From positions 124,001 through 188,000 of the forward strand of contig NZ_JAMKQJ010000009.1 of assembly GCF_024643205.1 (NCBI RefSeq): a stretch of DNA of 64,000 bases, given 5' to 3'. Positions 16,517 to 25,709 of the stretch are shown here, in pieces. The position numbers and the translations under genes are program-made. This stretch comes from Parapedobacter tibetensis (GTDB taxonomy: Bacteria > Bacteroidota > Bacteroidia > Sphingobacteriales > Sphingobacteriaceae). The notes below the pieces were generated by a model that saw only the letters and a list, made by a program, of their open reading frames with translations, searched no databases and was not told where the DNA came from. How positions within the stretch are numbered: position 1 is the first letter of the stretch; every line of letters starts with the position of its first letter.

Positions 16517-19456
16517 TTATCGTTTACGATTGGGTTTATCACCCATATGAAACTGAAGGTTACCTCCTTCAACGATATCGTGATGATTAATGATAAATCC
16601 ATCAAGCGGCTTTCCGTTGAGCAACACCTGCTGCACATATACATGTTTATCACTTTGGTTCAGCGCTTCCACGGTAAAGGTCTTGCCGTTTTCAAGATTG
16701 ATTACTGCTGACTGTACCAAGGGGCTTCCGAGCCAATATTCATCGGAACCCGGCGATACCGGATAAAAACCTAGGCTGCTGAATAGGTACCAAGCGCTCA
16801 TCTGCCCACAATCGTCATTCCCCCCTAAACCATCGGGCCCGTTATGGTATTGGTTTTCTAGGATCATCCGCACCTTTTCCTGGGTTTTCCATGCTTCCCC
16901 CGTAATATTGTACAAATAGGCTACATGGTGCGAAGGTTCATTGCCATGCACGTAGTTACCGATAATGCCCTCACGTGTGATATCCTCGGTATGCGCAAAA
17001 TACGCATCTGGCAGGTACATGGTAAATAGCGAATCCAGGTAGCGGGAAAACCGCTTTCTACCTCCCATTGTCTCCATCAAGCCCACAGGGCTGTGTGGCA
17101 CATACAAGCTGTAGTTCCAGCTGTTGCCTTCAATGAAGCCCTGCCCATGGGTTTCGAGCACATCAAATGCCTCCCTAAATGTACCGTCGGCACGTCTTGG
17201 ACGCATAAAACCAATGGAAGCATCATACACGTTACGCCAATTTTCAGCCCGTTTGATAAAAGTATCGTATATCTCTTGCTTGCCCAAGTATTGGGCAAGC
17301 TGAGCGATGCACCAATCATCGTAAGCATATTCCAACGTGTTTGATACAGAAGTACCGTTGGTTTCATCGGGAATATATCCATTATCTATATATTCACCGA
17401 TACCCTCATATCGTCTGTGGTTGGCCGTAGCCACACAGGCATCCAGCGCCGCTTGGGCATCTCCGGTATATACGCCCTTGATGATGGCATCGGCCACAAC
17501 TGATACACTGTGGTAGCCACTCATGCACCAGTTGTCATTGGCATAGTGCGACCAAATGGGCAACATCTGCAATACGCTTTGGTCGTAGTGCGCCATCATG
17601 GAGGCCACCATATCCGCATTGCGCGATGGATTGACGATATTGAGGTAAGGGTGGAACGCCCGAAACGTGTCCCATATGGAAAAAGACGTATAATTCACAA
17701 AGCCATCGGCTTGGTGAATTTCATAATCCAATCCCTTGTATTGCCCATCGATATCCATATATACAGTGGGCATCAATGCAGCATGGTACATCGCTGTGTA
17801 GAAATTCACATAGTCTGCTTCTGTTGGCAAAACTGCCTCAATACGCCGCAGCTCCTCTTCCCACTGTGCACGTCCTTCCCTTTTAATGCGGTCGAAATCC
17901 CAATGGGGTATTTCCGCACCCATATTTGCCAAGGCATTGGCCATGCCTACGGGTGACAACGCAAACTTTACCTGCACCTGTTCCCCCGCCTCCACATCGA
18001 AATCGAAATGCATGCGTAGCTTCTTTCCGGCAATATCTGGGAAATTGTCACGTTGGTCAAATTTACGCCAAAAGCCTTTATATACGGACGCCACATCGAA
18101 GTCCTTGCTTCCATATGCCTTAAACGGTTTGGAAAACGACATGGCAAAATACACCGTACGCGTACGTGCCCAGCCGTTGGTCTGCCGATAGCCCAGCACT
18201 GTGCTGTCATTAAGCACACGTGCCACCGTCCATACGGTCTTGTCATCATAATCATAGATACCATGCATCAGGTCGAGGACGATGTGTGCCTCATCCTTTT
18301 CGGCGAAGGTATAGCGATGAAAGCCGGTGCGGGTGCTTGTGGTCAACTCGGCGAGGATGCCATGGTCATCCAGTTTCACCCGGTAATAATTGGCCTCGGC
18401 CACTTCGTTATCATGTTGATAGGCCGAACGAAAACCGCTCTGAGGAATGTCGGCTGTGCCGGGATTAAGCTGCAACGCTCCTGTTGTAGGCATAATGAGG
18501 AAATCGCCCAAGTCTGAATGCCCGGTGCCACTGAAATGCGTATGGCTGAAGCCAACAATGGTAGGGTCGTCATATTGATACCCTGAGCAATATTTGTATA
18601 CATCCGGATTGTATTTGCCATCCACGGCATATGGGATGGTGTCCGTATCGGGACTAAGCTGCACTGCCCCGAAAGGCACTGTTGCCCCCGGAAACGTGTG
18701 GCCCATCTTGGCCGTGCCAATGAGGGGTTGCACATAACGCACCAAGCCGTTCCCAACATAAATCGCCCACAATTCATCCAGTCCAATCCCCATTTCGGCT
18801 TCCCAGATTCCCTCCGTATAGGTTCCGGAGCGCATGGATTCATCGAGTATTTTTATGATACCACTTTTCCGCTTGCTTTCCAACCAGTCGAGGAAACGTG
18901 CGGTAATCCGGTAGCTGTTGGTATAATGGTGGTCGTCCTGTACATCCGGAAGTGACCATCCAGCTCCTACATTGTCTACACCGTACCGATGCCGTACATA
19001 ATCGGCTATCCCTTCCACCAACCACCCTGGGCCGCTTCTAGGGGGATAGGCCTGTACGATGTGCATCACCTCGTGAGTCACCACATCCACATCACCGGGC
19101 ATTTTTTCCAACCAAGCTTGGCTGATGACCACCTGGCCATCATGGGCATAAGCTACCCCATCATAGGCGGTGTCTACGGTAAGGGTCACTTTCCGCACCG
19201 CATTGGGATTGAACGCCTCCACAAGCATAGGGTACACTTGGAAAAACGTTTCCTTCAGCCGCTCCGCCACCTGCGCATCAAAACTCGTGTCTTGTCTGAC
19301 AAAAATAAACTGAAATCCATTTTGAGCAAAGGAATCGATGTACGCTTTTTCGATAATTGGTGCTATGGTATGTGGGTTATCGGCATCATAAGCCATCAAA
19401 CAATATTGAAATACAGTAAGCAATAACAGGGAGGAAAATAAAAATCGGATCATCAT
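16517..19456 (-). CDS. Fusion of basic-secretory-protein metallopeptidase and GH92 alpha-mannosidase
   Basis: A secreted protein of about 979 aa. After a signal peptide there is a peptidase domain (about 25-240 from the chosen start) with zinc motif HEVMHIVQ and the downstream WLVEGIADYVRHRYG, as in plant basic secretory protein / PF04450 peptidases. From about residue 242 to the end is a GH92 domain: IGTAKMGHTFPGATVPFGAV, GFSHTHFSGTGHSD, and the acidic C-terminal catalytic region GGNDDCGQMSAWY. GH92 enzymes are calcium-dependent exo-alpha-mannosidases. One protein could thus trim mannose and cut polypeptide of the same glycoprotein. I use the Met at 19456 (or 19453), which starts a normal signal peptide; an upstream Met at 19513 adds an unlikely charged leader. 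Confidence 0.88.
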   Translation of the reverse strand: MMIRFLFSSLLLLTVFQYCLMAYDADNPHTIAPIIEKAYIDSFAQNGFQFIFVRQDTSFDAQVAERLKETFFQVYPMLVEAFNPNAVRKVTLTVDTAYDGVAYAHDGQVVISQAWLEKMPGDVDVVTHEVMHIVQAYPPRSGPGWLVEGIADYVRHRYGVDNVGAGWSLPDVQDDHHYTNSYRITARFLDWLESKRKSGIIKILDESMRSGTYTEGIWEAEMGIGLDELWAIYVGNGLVRYVQPLIGTAKMGHTFPGATVPFGAVQLSPDTDTIPYAVDGKYNPDVYKYCSGYQYDDPTIVGFSHTHFSGTGHSDLGDFLIMPTTGALQLNPGTADIPQSGFRSAYQHDNEVAEANYYRVKLDDHGILAELTTSTRTGFHRYTFAEKDEAHIVLDLMHGIYDYDDKTVWTVARVLNDSTVLGYRQTNGWARTRTVYFAMSFSKPFKAYGSKDFDVASVYKGFWRKFDQRDNFPDIAGKKLRMHFDFDVEAGEQVQVKFALSPVGMANALANMGAEIPHWDFDRIKREGRAQWEEELRRIEAVLPTEADYVNFYTAMYHAALMPTVYMDIDGQYKGLDYEIHQADGFVNYTSFSIWDTFRAFHPYLNIVNPSRNADMVASMMAHYDQSVLQMLPIWSHYANDNWCMSGYHSVSVVADAIIKGVYTGDAQAALDACVATANHRRYEGIGEYIDNGYIPDETNGTSVSNTLEYAYDDWCIAQLAQYLGKQEIYDTFIKRAENWRNVYDASIGFMRPRRADGTFREAFDVLETHGQGFIEGNSWNYSLYVPHSPVGLMETMGGRKRFSRYLDSLFTMYLPDAYFAHTEDITREGIIGNYVHGNEPSHHVAYLYNITGEAWKTQEKVRMILENQYHNGPDGLGGNDDCGQMSAWYLFSSLGFYPVSPGSDEYWLGSPLVQSAVINLENGKTFTVEALNQSDKHVYVQQVLLNGKPLDGFIINHHDIVEGGNLQFHMGDKPNRKR

Positions 19457-19567
19457 TTTTTTCTCGCTAAAAATCAGAATGGGCAATCTCCGTTGTTCAC
19501 AAAAATTGCCCATTCAGCATTGGATGTATAAAATTTGCTTTAATAGGGTACGATTGTATTAGTAATC

Positions 19568-19596
19568 AGCATAAATCCATATCTTCGATTTATGCT
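19568..19596. promoter_or_regulatory. Perfect inverted repeat between divergent GH92 and kinase genes
   Basis: AGCATAAATC (19568-19577), 9 nt, then GATTTATGCT (19587-19596). Both 10-bp arms are perfect and the site lies in the 300-bp divergent intergenic region. It has no T tract, so an operator is more likely than a terminator. The rest of the gap (19457-19750) shows no gene. Confidence 0.45.
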
Positions 19597-19750
19597 AAAC
19601 CAAAAGTAAGGCATACCATTGAAGGAGTATGTTAATGAATACCCAACGAAATGTTAATGAAAACCAAATGGCCTGGTATCAGCCATCTTATTTGTTGGTT
19701 TCCTTGCTATATTCGCCTGTACCGTGGGCAACATCCAAAACGATATCCCG

Positions 19751-21181
19751 ATGAAATATTCATTGCGCATCCATAAGGGCATTTCGCTGTTGGGTTTCAT
19801 CTTGCTAATATCCGTATTGTTTTACCTCACCTACAACACGTTCAAACTTAAAGACGAACAATACCAAACGGCGGAAGAAGCACTCATTAGCCAACGGTAT
19901 ACACAAAGCATCCGCAATGATAAGATATTTCCCGGAGGGGTTGCCATCATCGACCGTTACCTGATGGAAAACATCCATGCGTTGGAGGCTGCCTACGTGC
20001 AGGATAAAGATTCATTCGAAAACTATAAAAACAGGCTACTCGATAGCATGTTCAATGCCTTACGCCTTGCCAATACCATGGATAGCCTGTTTGCTCAAAT
20101 AAAGGCCGAACATGAATTACGCGACAACCTTCAATATCTGCTCACCGTCAACACCATCCAGCTTGTTTTCAAAGACCTACATGTGGTAAGCATCTTCCAG
20201 GCCAATCAATCCGGTGAGTTTCTCCCCGACAGGCTAACCACTCCTTATGGCGCTTATATCGGCGGCACGCTGGAAAAACCATTGCCCCAAAACCAAATTA
20301 CCAATCTTACGGTAAGCACCCAGGCCGACTACAATTACTGGATTGGGTTTTCACTCTATGCCGACTATGATAATCGCACCTGGAATATCTTCAAGCTGAT
20401 GATGCCGTCCTTTCTACTGGCACTCTTTGCCATCGGCTGCGTGGTATCCATCTATTACATTACCTATCGGAATTGGCTCCGGCAGAAAAAACTCGCCGAA
20501 ATGAAATCAGACTTCGTCAACAGCATCACGCATGAGTTCAATACGCCGCTTTCCACCATCATTGTGGCCAACAAAAACATGCAGAACGACAAGATCTTGG
20601 CCGATGCCAACAATATCAAACCGCTCACCAAAATTATCGAGCGCCAATCGCTACGCCTGCAGAAACTCTTCGACCAAGTGATTGATATCACCACAATGGA
20701 CAATTCCTCATTACAGAAAGAATCCGGTGATATCCACCTTCTACTACGGGAAATCATCACAGACTATAATCTAAAAATATCCGGACAACACATTGACATC
20801 CAATTGAATGCACAGAATCAGCCATTTATCATCGAGCTGAACAAATTTTTCTTCACAACGATGATTTTTAATTTGTTTGACAATGCCATCAAATACAACG
20901 ACCATGTGCAGAAACGCATTGTTGTGGATATCGAAACGACCGATGCGGCCATCAACTTGCGGATAACTGACAATGGGGTAGGCATGCCCAATAAGGAAAT
21001 TGAACATGTCTTTGAAAAATTCTACCGCATACAGAAGCAGGGCAACCAACATATCTCCGGATTGGGATTGGGACTTTACTATACCTACCAATGCATCAAA
21101 AGCCACGGGTGGACGCTATCGGTAACGAGCGAAGAAATGGTAGGGAGCCAATTTACCATCTACATCCCTTATAAAACCTAA
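19751..21181 (+). CDS. Sensor histidine kinase
   Basis: A 476-aa membrane kinase. Transmembrane helices at about 11-29 and 216-238 flank a periplasmic sensor region of some 185 residues without a recognisable domain. Then come HisKA with phospho-acceptor His261 (FVNSITHEFNTPL), and HATPase_c with an N box (MIFNLFDNAIKYND), G1 (ITDNGVGMP) and G2 (GLGLGLYYTY). The ATG at 19751 (MKYSLRIHKG) is preferred over one 27 nt upstream. The response regulator 115 bp downstream is its likely partner. The signal is unknown; the divergent GH92 gene is a possible target but nothing proves it. Confidence 0.93.
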   Translation: MKYSLRIHKGISLLGFILLISVLFYLTYNTFKLKDEQYQTAEEALISQRYTQSIRNDKIFPGGVAIIDRYLMENIHALEAAYVQDKDSFENYKNRLLDSMFNALRLANTMDSLFAQIKAEHELRDNLQYLLTVNTIQLVFKDLHVVSIFQANQSGEFLPDRLTTPYGAYIGGTLEKPLPQNQITNLTVSTQADYNYWIGFSLYADYDNRTWNIFKLMMPSFLLALFAIGCVVSIYYITYRNWLRQKKLAEMKSDFVNSITHEFNTPLSTIIVANKNMQNDKILADANNIKPLTKIIERQSLRLQKLFDQVIDITTMDNSSLQKESGDIHLLLREIITDYNLKISGQHIDIQLNAQNQPFIIELNKFFFTTMIFNLFDNAIKYNDHVQKRIVVDIETTDAAINLRITDNGVGMPNKEIEHVFEKFYRIQKQGNQHISGLGLGLYYTYQCIKSHGWTLSVTSEEMVGSQFTIYIPYKT

Positions 21182-21295
21182 TTGAGCCCTGGAGCCTATC
21201 GGGTATTTAACCTGCATATTTCGCCCGAAAACACCCACCAATTATGTATATTCGAACCAGTTTTACGTCACCTGTTAACGGGTTAATGAAGCGAA

Positions 21296-21997
21296 ATGAA
21301 GCCGAAATTACTATATGTGGAGGACGAAACCGATTTGGGCAATGTGACCAAGCAATACCTCGAAGCCATGAACTTCGAAGTGGTATGGTGCACCACGGGG
21401 AAAGGCGCCTACCAAGAATACCTCCAACAACCCGATGCGTTCAGCCTGACCATTATCGATATCCAACTACCGGATACCAATGGGTTTGATTTGGCTCGGA
21501 AAATCGTGGAACACAATAAAAATGCTTACTTCCTATTCCTCACTGCGCGCAAGGAGAAAAAAGACCGATTGCATGGCCTAGACCTCGGTGCTGTGGACTA
21601 CATCACCAAACCTTTTGATATCGATGAATTGGTGCTACGTATCCGCAACATCACGAGGCGGTTATTGCATTCAACGGCAGCACAGGACCATGCCAACACC
21701 ATCCAGATAGGCGATATTACATTGAATAAGGAATCATTGAGTCTCGCTGTTGGAGGCCATACCCGAACAACCCTTACCCAGCGCGAAGCCGAACTGTTGG
21801 AATACCTCTATGCCCATCGAAATTCGATTGTGAAGCGGGAAGATATACTCATCCGGTTTTGGGGCGAAAATGACTATTTCATGGGTCGTAGCTTGGATGT
21901 GTTTATTTCCCGGCTACGTAAATTGTTACGGCATTCTGTCTCGGGAACGAAGATTGAGAATATCTATGGGGTGGGGTTTATTTTATCAGTGCCTTAA
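21296..21997 (+). CDS. OmpR/PhoB-family response regulator
   Basis: A 233-aa regulator. The N-terminal receiver has the acidic pocket (YVEDETD), phospho-acceptor Asp55 (LTIIDIQLPD) and the conserved lysine in DYITKPFD. The C-terminal winged helix (about 135-233) includes LTQREAELLEYL and the recognition region SLDVFISRLRKLL. It should bind DNA as a dimer when phosphorylated by the kinase encoded just upstream. Two bp separate its stop from the convergent DUF721 gene. Confidence 0.94.
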   Translation: MKPKLLYVEDETDLGNVTKQYLEAMNFEVVWCTTGKGAYQEYLQQPDAFSLTIIDIQLPDTNGFDLARKIVEHNKNAYFLFLTARKEKKDRLHGLDLGAVDYITKPFDIDELVLRIRNITRRLLHSTAAQDHANTIQIGDITLNKESLSLAVGGHTRTTLTQREAELLEYLYAHRNSIVKREDILIRFWGENDYFMGRSLDVFISRLRKLLRHSVSGTKIENIYGVGFILSVP

Positions 21998-21999
21998 CC

Positions 22000-22290
22000 T
22001 CAAAGCACGACCAGGTCTTCAATCACCACCTGTCCAACGTATTCGTTCATCCGGCCGATGATTTGCGAGCGCATGAGCAGCAGCTCATTTTTGATTACTG
22101 ATGATTCCACCTTTACAAACAGTTTCTTGTCACGGATATAGAGCTGCTTGGTACGGTTAGCGATGGCCTTCCCCATCAGCTGGGGCCATGCGGCCACCAA
22201 TGATGTTTCATCAAATTTACGCCGCAACTTGTACACATCGAGCATTTTATCGATGGCCTCCTTGATGGTCATGTCGTTGCCTCTGCTCAT
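22000..22290 (-). CDS. DUF721 (DciA-like) protein
   Basis: A 96-aa protein of the DUF721 family: TIKEAIDKMLDVYKLRRKFDE, the conserved WPQLMGKAIANRTKQLYI and a C-terminal strand-helix segment (LFVKVESSVIKNELLLMRS). In other bacteria members called DciA help load the replicative helicase; short Bacteroidota forms are less studied. Its start overlaps the recF stop by 4 bp, so the two are translationally coupled, which fits a link with DNA replication or repair. Confidence 0.85.
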   Translation of the reverse strand: MSRGNDMTIKEAIDKMLDVYKLRRKFDETSLVAAWPQLMGKAIANRTKQLYIRDKKLFVKVESSVIKNELLLMRSQIIGRMNEYVGQVVIEDLVVL

Positions 22291-23405
22291 GCCATTTCCA
22301 GCTGCTGGTTTACGGTGCCTTTACTGATTTCAAATATGCACACTTTGCGGTTTATTTCTTCAAAGATACGGTTTATCCGCATGGTATCGGTATCGGTAAG
22401 GAATATTTGGCCGAAATCATCTGTTGATACCATCTGCATCAACTTGCGCGTACGTCTGTCATCAAGCTTATCAAAGATATCATCCAGCAACAACAGCGGC
22501 TTGAATCCTTTTTGTCGATGCAGGAAGCTATATTGGGCTAATTTCAACGCGATAAGGAACGACTTCTGTTGCCCCTGTGAGCCAAACTTTTTCAGCGGCA
22601 TACCTTCATGTATGGAAAACAGCAAATCGTCTTTATGAATACCTACGGTGGTACGTTCCAGCACACAGTCGCGCTCAAGGCTTCGCTCCAACAGGTCAAG
22701 GAAAGCACCTTCCATCAGCGGTGATTCATACACCAACGATACCCGTTCAGCCGTTTCGGTAAGGAATTGGTAATGCCTATCAAACTCGGGGATGAATTCA
22801 GTCATGAAAGCCTTACGCTTTTCAAAAATCCTGTTACCTGCTTCCACCAGTTGTGCATTTAGGACATCCAGTAAGCTCTTATCCAACATTCTACCTTTGG
22901 CGGCCTGTTTCAGCAGGCTATTGCGCTGTATGAGGTAGCGGTTGTAAGCAATCAACCCATCGAGATACTGATGGTCGGTCTGTGAAATCACGTTATCCAC
23001 AAAACGGCGGCGTTCCTCGCTGCCATCGGTTACGATGGCAGAGTCGTTTGGTGAAACCATCACTAAGGGGAACTGGCCAATGTGGTCGGCCAGTCGAGTA
23101 TATTCCTTCTTGTTCTTCTTGAATTGCTTTTTCTGGTTGCGTTTCAGGCTACACGCCACCACATCAGGTTGGGCATCCTTATCGAATTCGCCCTGCACCA
23201 TAAACCAATCTTCGCCCTGTTTAATTTGTTGGGAATCCACCGGATTGAAATAGCTCTTGCAAAGCGAAAGATAATGTATAGCATCCAATAGATTGGTCTT
23301 GCCTGCACCATTATCACCCGTGAAGGCATTCGCTTCTAGCGCGAAGTTAAGCGTGGCTTCGGTATAATTCTTGAAATTAAGTATGGACAATTGTTTCAGC
23401 CACAT
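22287..23405 (-). CDS. recF: DNA replication and repair protein RecF
   Basis: An SMC-like ATPase of about 372 aa. Walker A is GDNGAGKTNLLDAI, the signature segment is FGSQGQQKSFLIALKLAQ, and Walker B is PLLLLDDIFDKLDD. It binds gapped DNA and helps RecOR load RecA. The start is set at the ATG at 23405 (MWLKQLSI): an exact -7 box TATCTTTG (23418-23411) overlaps the alternative GTG at 23411, so transcription should begin at or next to the ATG. Downstream gene overlaps by 4 bp. Confidence 0.95.
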   Translation of the reverse strand: MWLKQLSILNFKNYTEATLNFALEANAFTGDNGAGKTNLLDAIHYLSLCKSYFNPVDSQQIKQGEDWFMVQGEFDKDAQPDVVACSLKRNQKKQFKKNKKEYTRLADHIGQFPLVMVSPNDSAIVTDGSEERRRFVDNVISQTDHQYLDGLIAYNRYLIQRNSLLKQAAKGRMLDKSLLDVLNAQLVEAGNRIFEKRKAFMTEFIPEFDRHYQFLTETAERVSLVYESPLMEGAFLDLLERSLERDCVLERTTVGIHKDDLLFSIHEGMPLKKFGSQGQQKSFLIALKLAQYSFLHRQKGFKPLLLLDDIFDKLDDRRTRKLMQMVSTDDFGQIFLTDTDTMRINRIFEEINRKVCIFEISKGTVNQQLEMA

Positions 23406-23410
23406 ACCCA

Positions 23411-23418
23411 CAAAGATA
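23411..23418 (-). promoter_or_regulatory. -7 box (TATCTTTG) five nt before recF start codon
   Basis: Exact TAnnTTTG on the minus strand with only TGGGT between it and the ATG, predicting a leaderless or almost leaderless recF mRNA. Confidence 0.5.
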
Positions 23419-23431
23419 AGGTTTTTGTCGG

Positions 23432-23713
23432 CTATTTGGCAGATGATTTTATCTCTTCAAATTCCACAAATTCACCTGCCTTTTTCGCTCCATTTTTCGG
23501 TTTGCTTTGGGGCGGCATGTAATCTATGCGCACTTTGCCGTCCGGCTTGGTTTGCTGGGTACGGTTGTTATGCTGATGCTGATATTGCTGTTGGGCATTG
23601 CCCATAACTTTCTCTGCCATCTTACGCATTGCCCATGGGAAGATGAGCCGTGCTACCACGCGCACCAACCACAAAATGGCAACTGCAATAAGCAAAAATT
23701 TTAATAATCCCAT
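23432..23713 (-). CDS. DUF4834-type small membrane protein
   Basis: About 93 aa with one N-terminal transmembrane helix (MGLLKFLLIAVAILWLVRVV), a basic juxtamembrane segment, a Gln/His/Asn-rich stretch and a charged tail containing VRIDYMPPQSK and EFVEFEEIK. The (V/I)DYxP motif and FEEI ending are what one sees in the Bacteroidota-specific DUF4834. Function unknown. It lies just upstream of recF on the same strand, as is usual for the family. A -7 box candidate (TAAATTTG, 23743-23736) supports a start at 23713 rather than 23734. Confidence 0.75.
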   Translation of the reverse strand: MGLLKFLLIAVAILWLVRVVARLIFPWAMRKMAEKVMGNAQQQYQHQHNNRTQQTKPDGKVRIDYMPPQSKPKNGAKKAGEFVEFEEIKSSAK

Positions 23714-23819
23714 ATTCATTCGGATGTTAATCACACAAATTTAAGTAAAAAAGGGAAAACTCACCCTACCTTAAACCTATTTTTAACTAACTTTAACGAA
23801 CAATTGACAATCTATGCCC

Positions 23820-24302
23820 CTATTTTCCTTTTGCCTTGAGGATAGCCTGTTGAAGTTCTACCTGACGTTGCGTGCCGATAATGTACGCCAAGCCATCGCG
23901 GTCTGTTAACCATATCGCATCTTTACCCCCCGCATAGAACTTGATTCTGCCTTTTTGATGGAGGTTGTATACCGGATTGTTGATGAAGAAATTGCTATAA
24001 GGTTTACGCTCTACTTTCACAATACTATTGAGGTCTATTTTCACCAATCGTGTAGTCCAGAGCCCACTTAGCTTCAAGCTATTATCTTCCACAGTAATGC
24101 GGTATTGAAGCATATACATCATCACGATGGATACAAAAATAATGGCGCTCCCTACCAATAGGAATAGCTGGCTTTCGCTCTCACGCTCGATATTGATGTA
24201 ATAAGCGATAAAGCAAAACAGCGCCAGCACTAAGCGCACACTCACCCAACCTCGGTCGCGGCCCAAGTATTGGTTTTCCACGTATATCGGTTTCTCCTCC
24301 AT
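23820..24302 (-). CDS. Membrane protein with bacterial PH-like domain
   Basis: A 160-aa protein with two adjacent transmembrane helices (about 22-37 and 46-66), then a mostly beta C-terminal domain starting at YRITVEDNSLKLSGLWTTRLVKI, which reads like the membrane-proximal PH-like (bPH_2) domains of unknown function. It starts 4 bp after tilS and is probably co-transcribed with it. No specific role can be named. Confidence 0.7.
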   Translation of the reverse strand: MEEKPIYVENQYLGRDRGWVSVRLVLALFCFIAYYINIERESESQLFLLVGSAIIFVSIVMMYMLQYRITVEDNSLKLSGLWTTRLVKIDLNSIVKVERKPYSNFFINNPVYNLHQKGRIKFYAGGKDAIWLTDRDGLAYIIGTQRQVELQQAILKAKGK

Positions 24303-24306
24303 TGGT

Positions 24307-25635
24307 TTAAAAACATGCTAATGTAAACACTTTTTTTGTTTTGCCGGTAATTTTATAACGATCGTCCATCCTATGGGGGGCCACCCAAATGATATCACCG
24401 TTGCCATTGACAACCACAGGTACCGATCGCTTCTGGTAGACCGGAATTTTGAGCGACACAAAAAGGTCGCTCAACTTCTTCTTGCCACTCATTCCCAATG
24501 GGTAAAACACGTCGGCCTCCTGCCAGGCTCTTATCTGGATAGGGAATGTGATCTTATCGGCATCGAATTGTGCGATATGGGATTCCCCCATGACAGCCCT
24601 ATCAGTAGACAAGCTCGATTCAAAGCGATATTCGTCCCATTGTGCTCCATTCCCAGGTCTTTCAATGGTCGCCACCATATCTTCTTCGGTCTCCATGGGT
24701 TTCAGCACCAACTCGCCTCGATTGAGGTAAAGCACATGCGAGGGGGAGCGAAATTGTTTGCCCGGCACATTACGTATTGCCCCTTCTAAATCGCTCAATA
24801 CCGGTTCTGTAAACCCAAATGGCTTGAATAGTTCATAAAGCAAGAATCGCCGTGGTTGCAAGTCCATCAACTTCGCAACGGAGATATGCCATTCCTTATC
24901 CGAAAACTCCGTAAACAAGCCATTACGTAGCTCCTCTACATACGCTTGCAGCACCGTGTAGGCATCCGTAAAGCGCACCATATTTTCGGCAAAGGTATAT
25001 TCCAATACGGGGTTGAGTTCCTTCAGCTTGGGGACAACCTCCAGCCGGATCTTGTTTCGGGCATATTTAGTGGAGTAATTGGATGCATCGTCGCGGTATT
25101 CCAGTCCCTCGGCATGCACGTATGCCTGCACCTCTTCACTACTCAAGAAAAGTAACGGCCGGATGATGCGGTTGCGCTTAGGCTGTATGCCTCGCAAGCC
25201 CGCGAGCCCGGTACCTCGTACCAAGTTGAGTAGTAGGGTTTCCATGTTGTCATTCTGGTGCTGCGCCACCGCGATATAATCGTACCCTTGGGTAACGCGG
25301 ATTGCTTCAAACCATTCGTAACGCAACTTACGCGCAGCCATCTGAATGGAAACTCCAGTCTGCTGTGCATGGGCTTCGGTCTCAAATGCTGTCGCATAAA
25401 ATGGCACACGCAGTGTTTTAGCAAGTAGGTACACCAGCGCTTCATCGGCATCAGCAGCCTCCCCACGCAGGCGGAAATTGCAATGGGCTATACCGATTGC
25501 ATATCCGGCTCTTGCAAAAAGGTGCGCCATCAGCACCGAATCCTTGCCCCCGCTCACCGCCAACAGGATGCGCTCATGTGGTTGGCACAATGCCTGCTCC
25601 TGAAGGTATTGAATGAATCGCTCTTGTACGTTCAT
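24307..25635 (-). CDS. tilS: tRNA(Ile)-lysidine synthase
   Basis: A 442-aa enzyme that converts C34 of the tRNA-Ile (CAU) anticodon to lysidine, using ATP and lysine. The N-terminal PP-loop motif LLAVSGGKDSVLMAHL is followed by IGIAHCNFRLRGEAADAD and the family stretch VAQHQNDNMETLLLNLVRGTGLAGL. A C-terminal TilS domain ends in PLGMSGKKKLSDLFVSLKIP and IIWVAPHRMDDRYKIT. The start is at 25635 (MNVQERF); a longer reading from 25686 is ruled out by the -7 box TACCTTTG 5 nt before this ATG. Confidence 0.95.
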   Translation of the reverse strand: MNVQERFIQYLQEQALCQPHERILLAVSGGKDSVLMAHLFARAGYAIGIAHCNFRLRGEAADADEALVYLLAKTLRVPFYATAFETEAHAQQTGVSIQMAARKLRYEWFEAIRVTQGYDYIAVAQHQNDNMETLLLNLVRGTGLAGLRGIQPKRNRIIRPLLFLSSEEVQAYVHAEGLEYRDDASNYSTKYARNKIRLEVVPKLKELNPVLEYTFAENMVRFTDAYTVLQAYVEELRNGLFTEFSDKEWHISVAKLMDLQPRRFLLYELFKPFGFTEPVLSDLEGAIRNVPGKQFRSPSHVLYLNRGELVLKPMETEEDMVATIERPGNGAQWDEYRFESSLSTDRAVMGESHIAQFDADKITFPIQIRAWQEADVFYPLGMSGKKKLSDLFVSLKIPVYQKRSVPVVVNGNGDIIWVAPHRMDDRYKITGKTKKVFTLACF

Positions 25636-25640
25636 ATGCC

Positions 25641-25648
25641 CAAAGGTA
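25641..25648 (-). promoter_or_regulatory. -7 box (TACCTTTG) five nt before tilS start codon
   Basis: Exact match on the minus strand, separated from the ATG by GGCAT. The -33 region is weak. Predicts a leaderless transcript. Confidence 0.45.
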
Positions 25649-25696
25649 CATGATATTTGTGTATCCGTGTTAGTTAAAAAAACCATACTTTTTAGC

Positions 25697-25704
25697 TAAG
25701 TTTG
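25697..25704 (+). promoter_or_regulatory. -7 box (TAAGTTTG) five nt before ostA-like GTG start
   Basis: Exact match on the plus strand, with CTCCC before the GTG at 25710. It is the mirror image of the tilS arrangement 60 bp away. Confidence 0.45.
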
Positions 25705-25709
25705 CTCCC

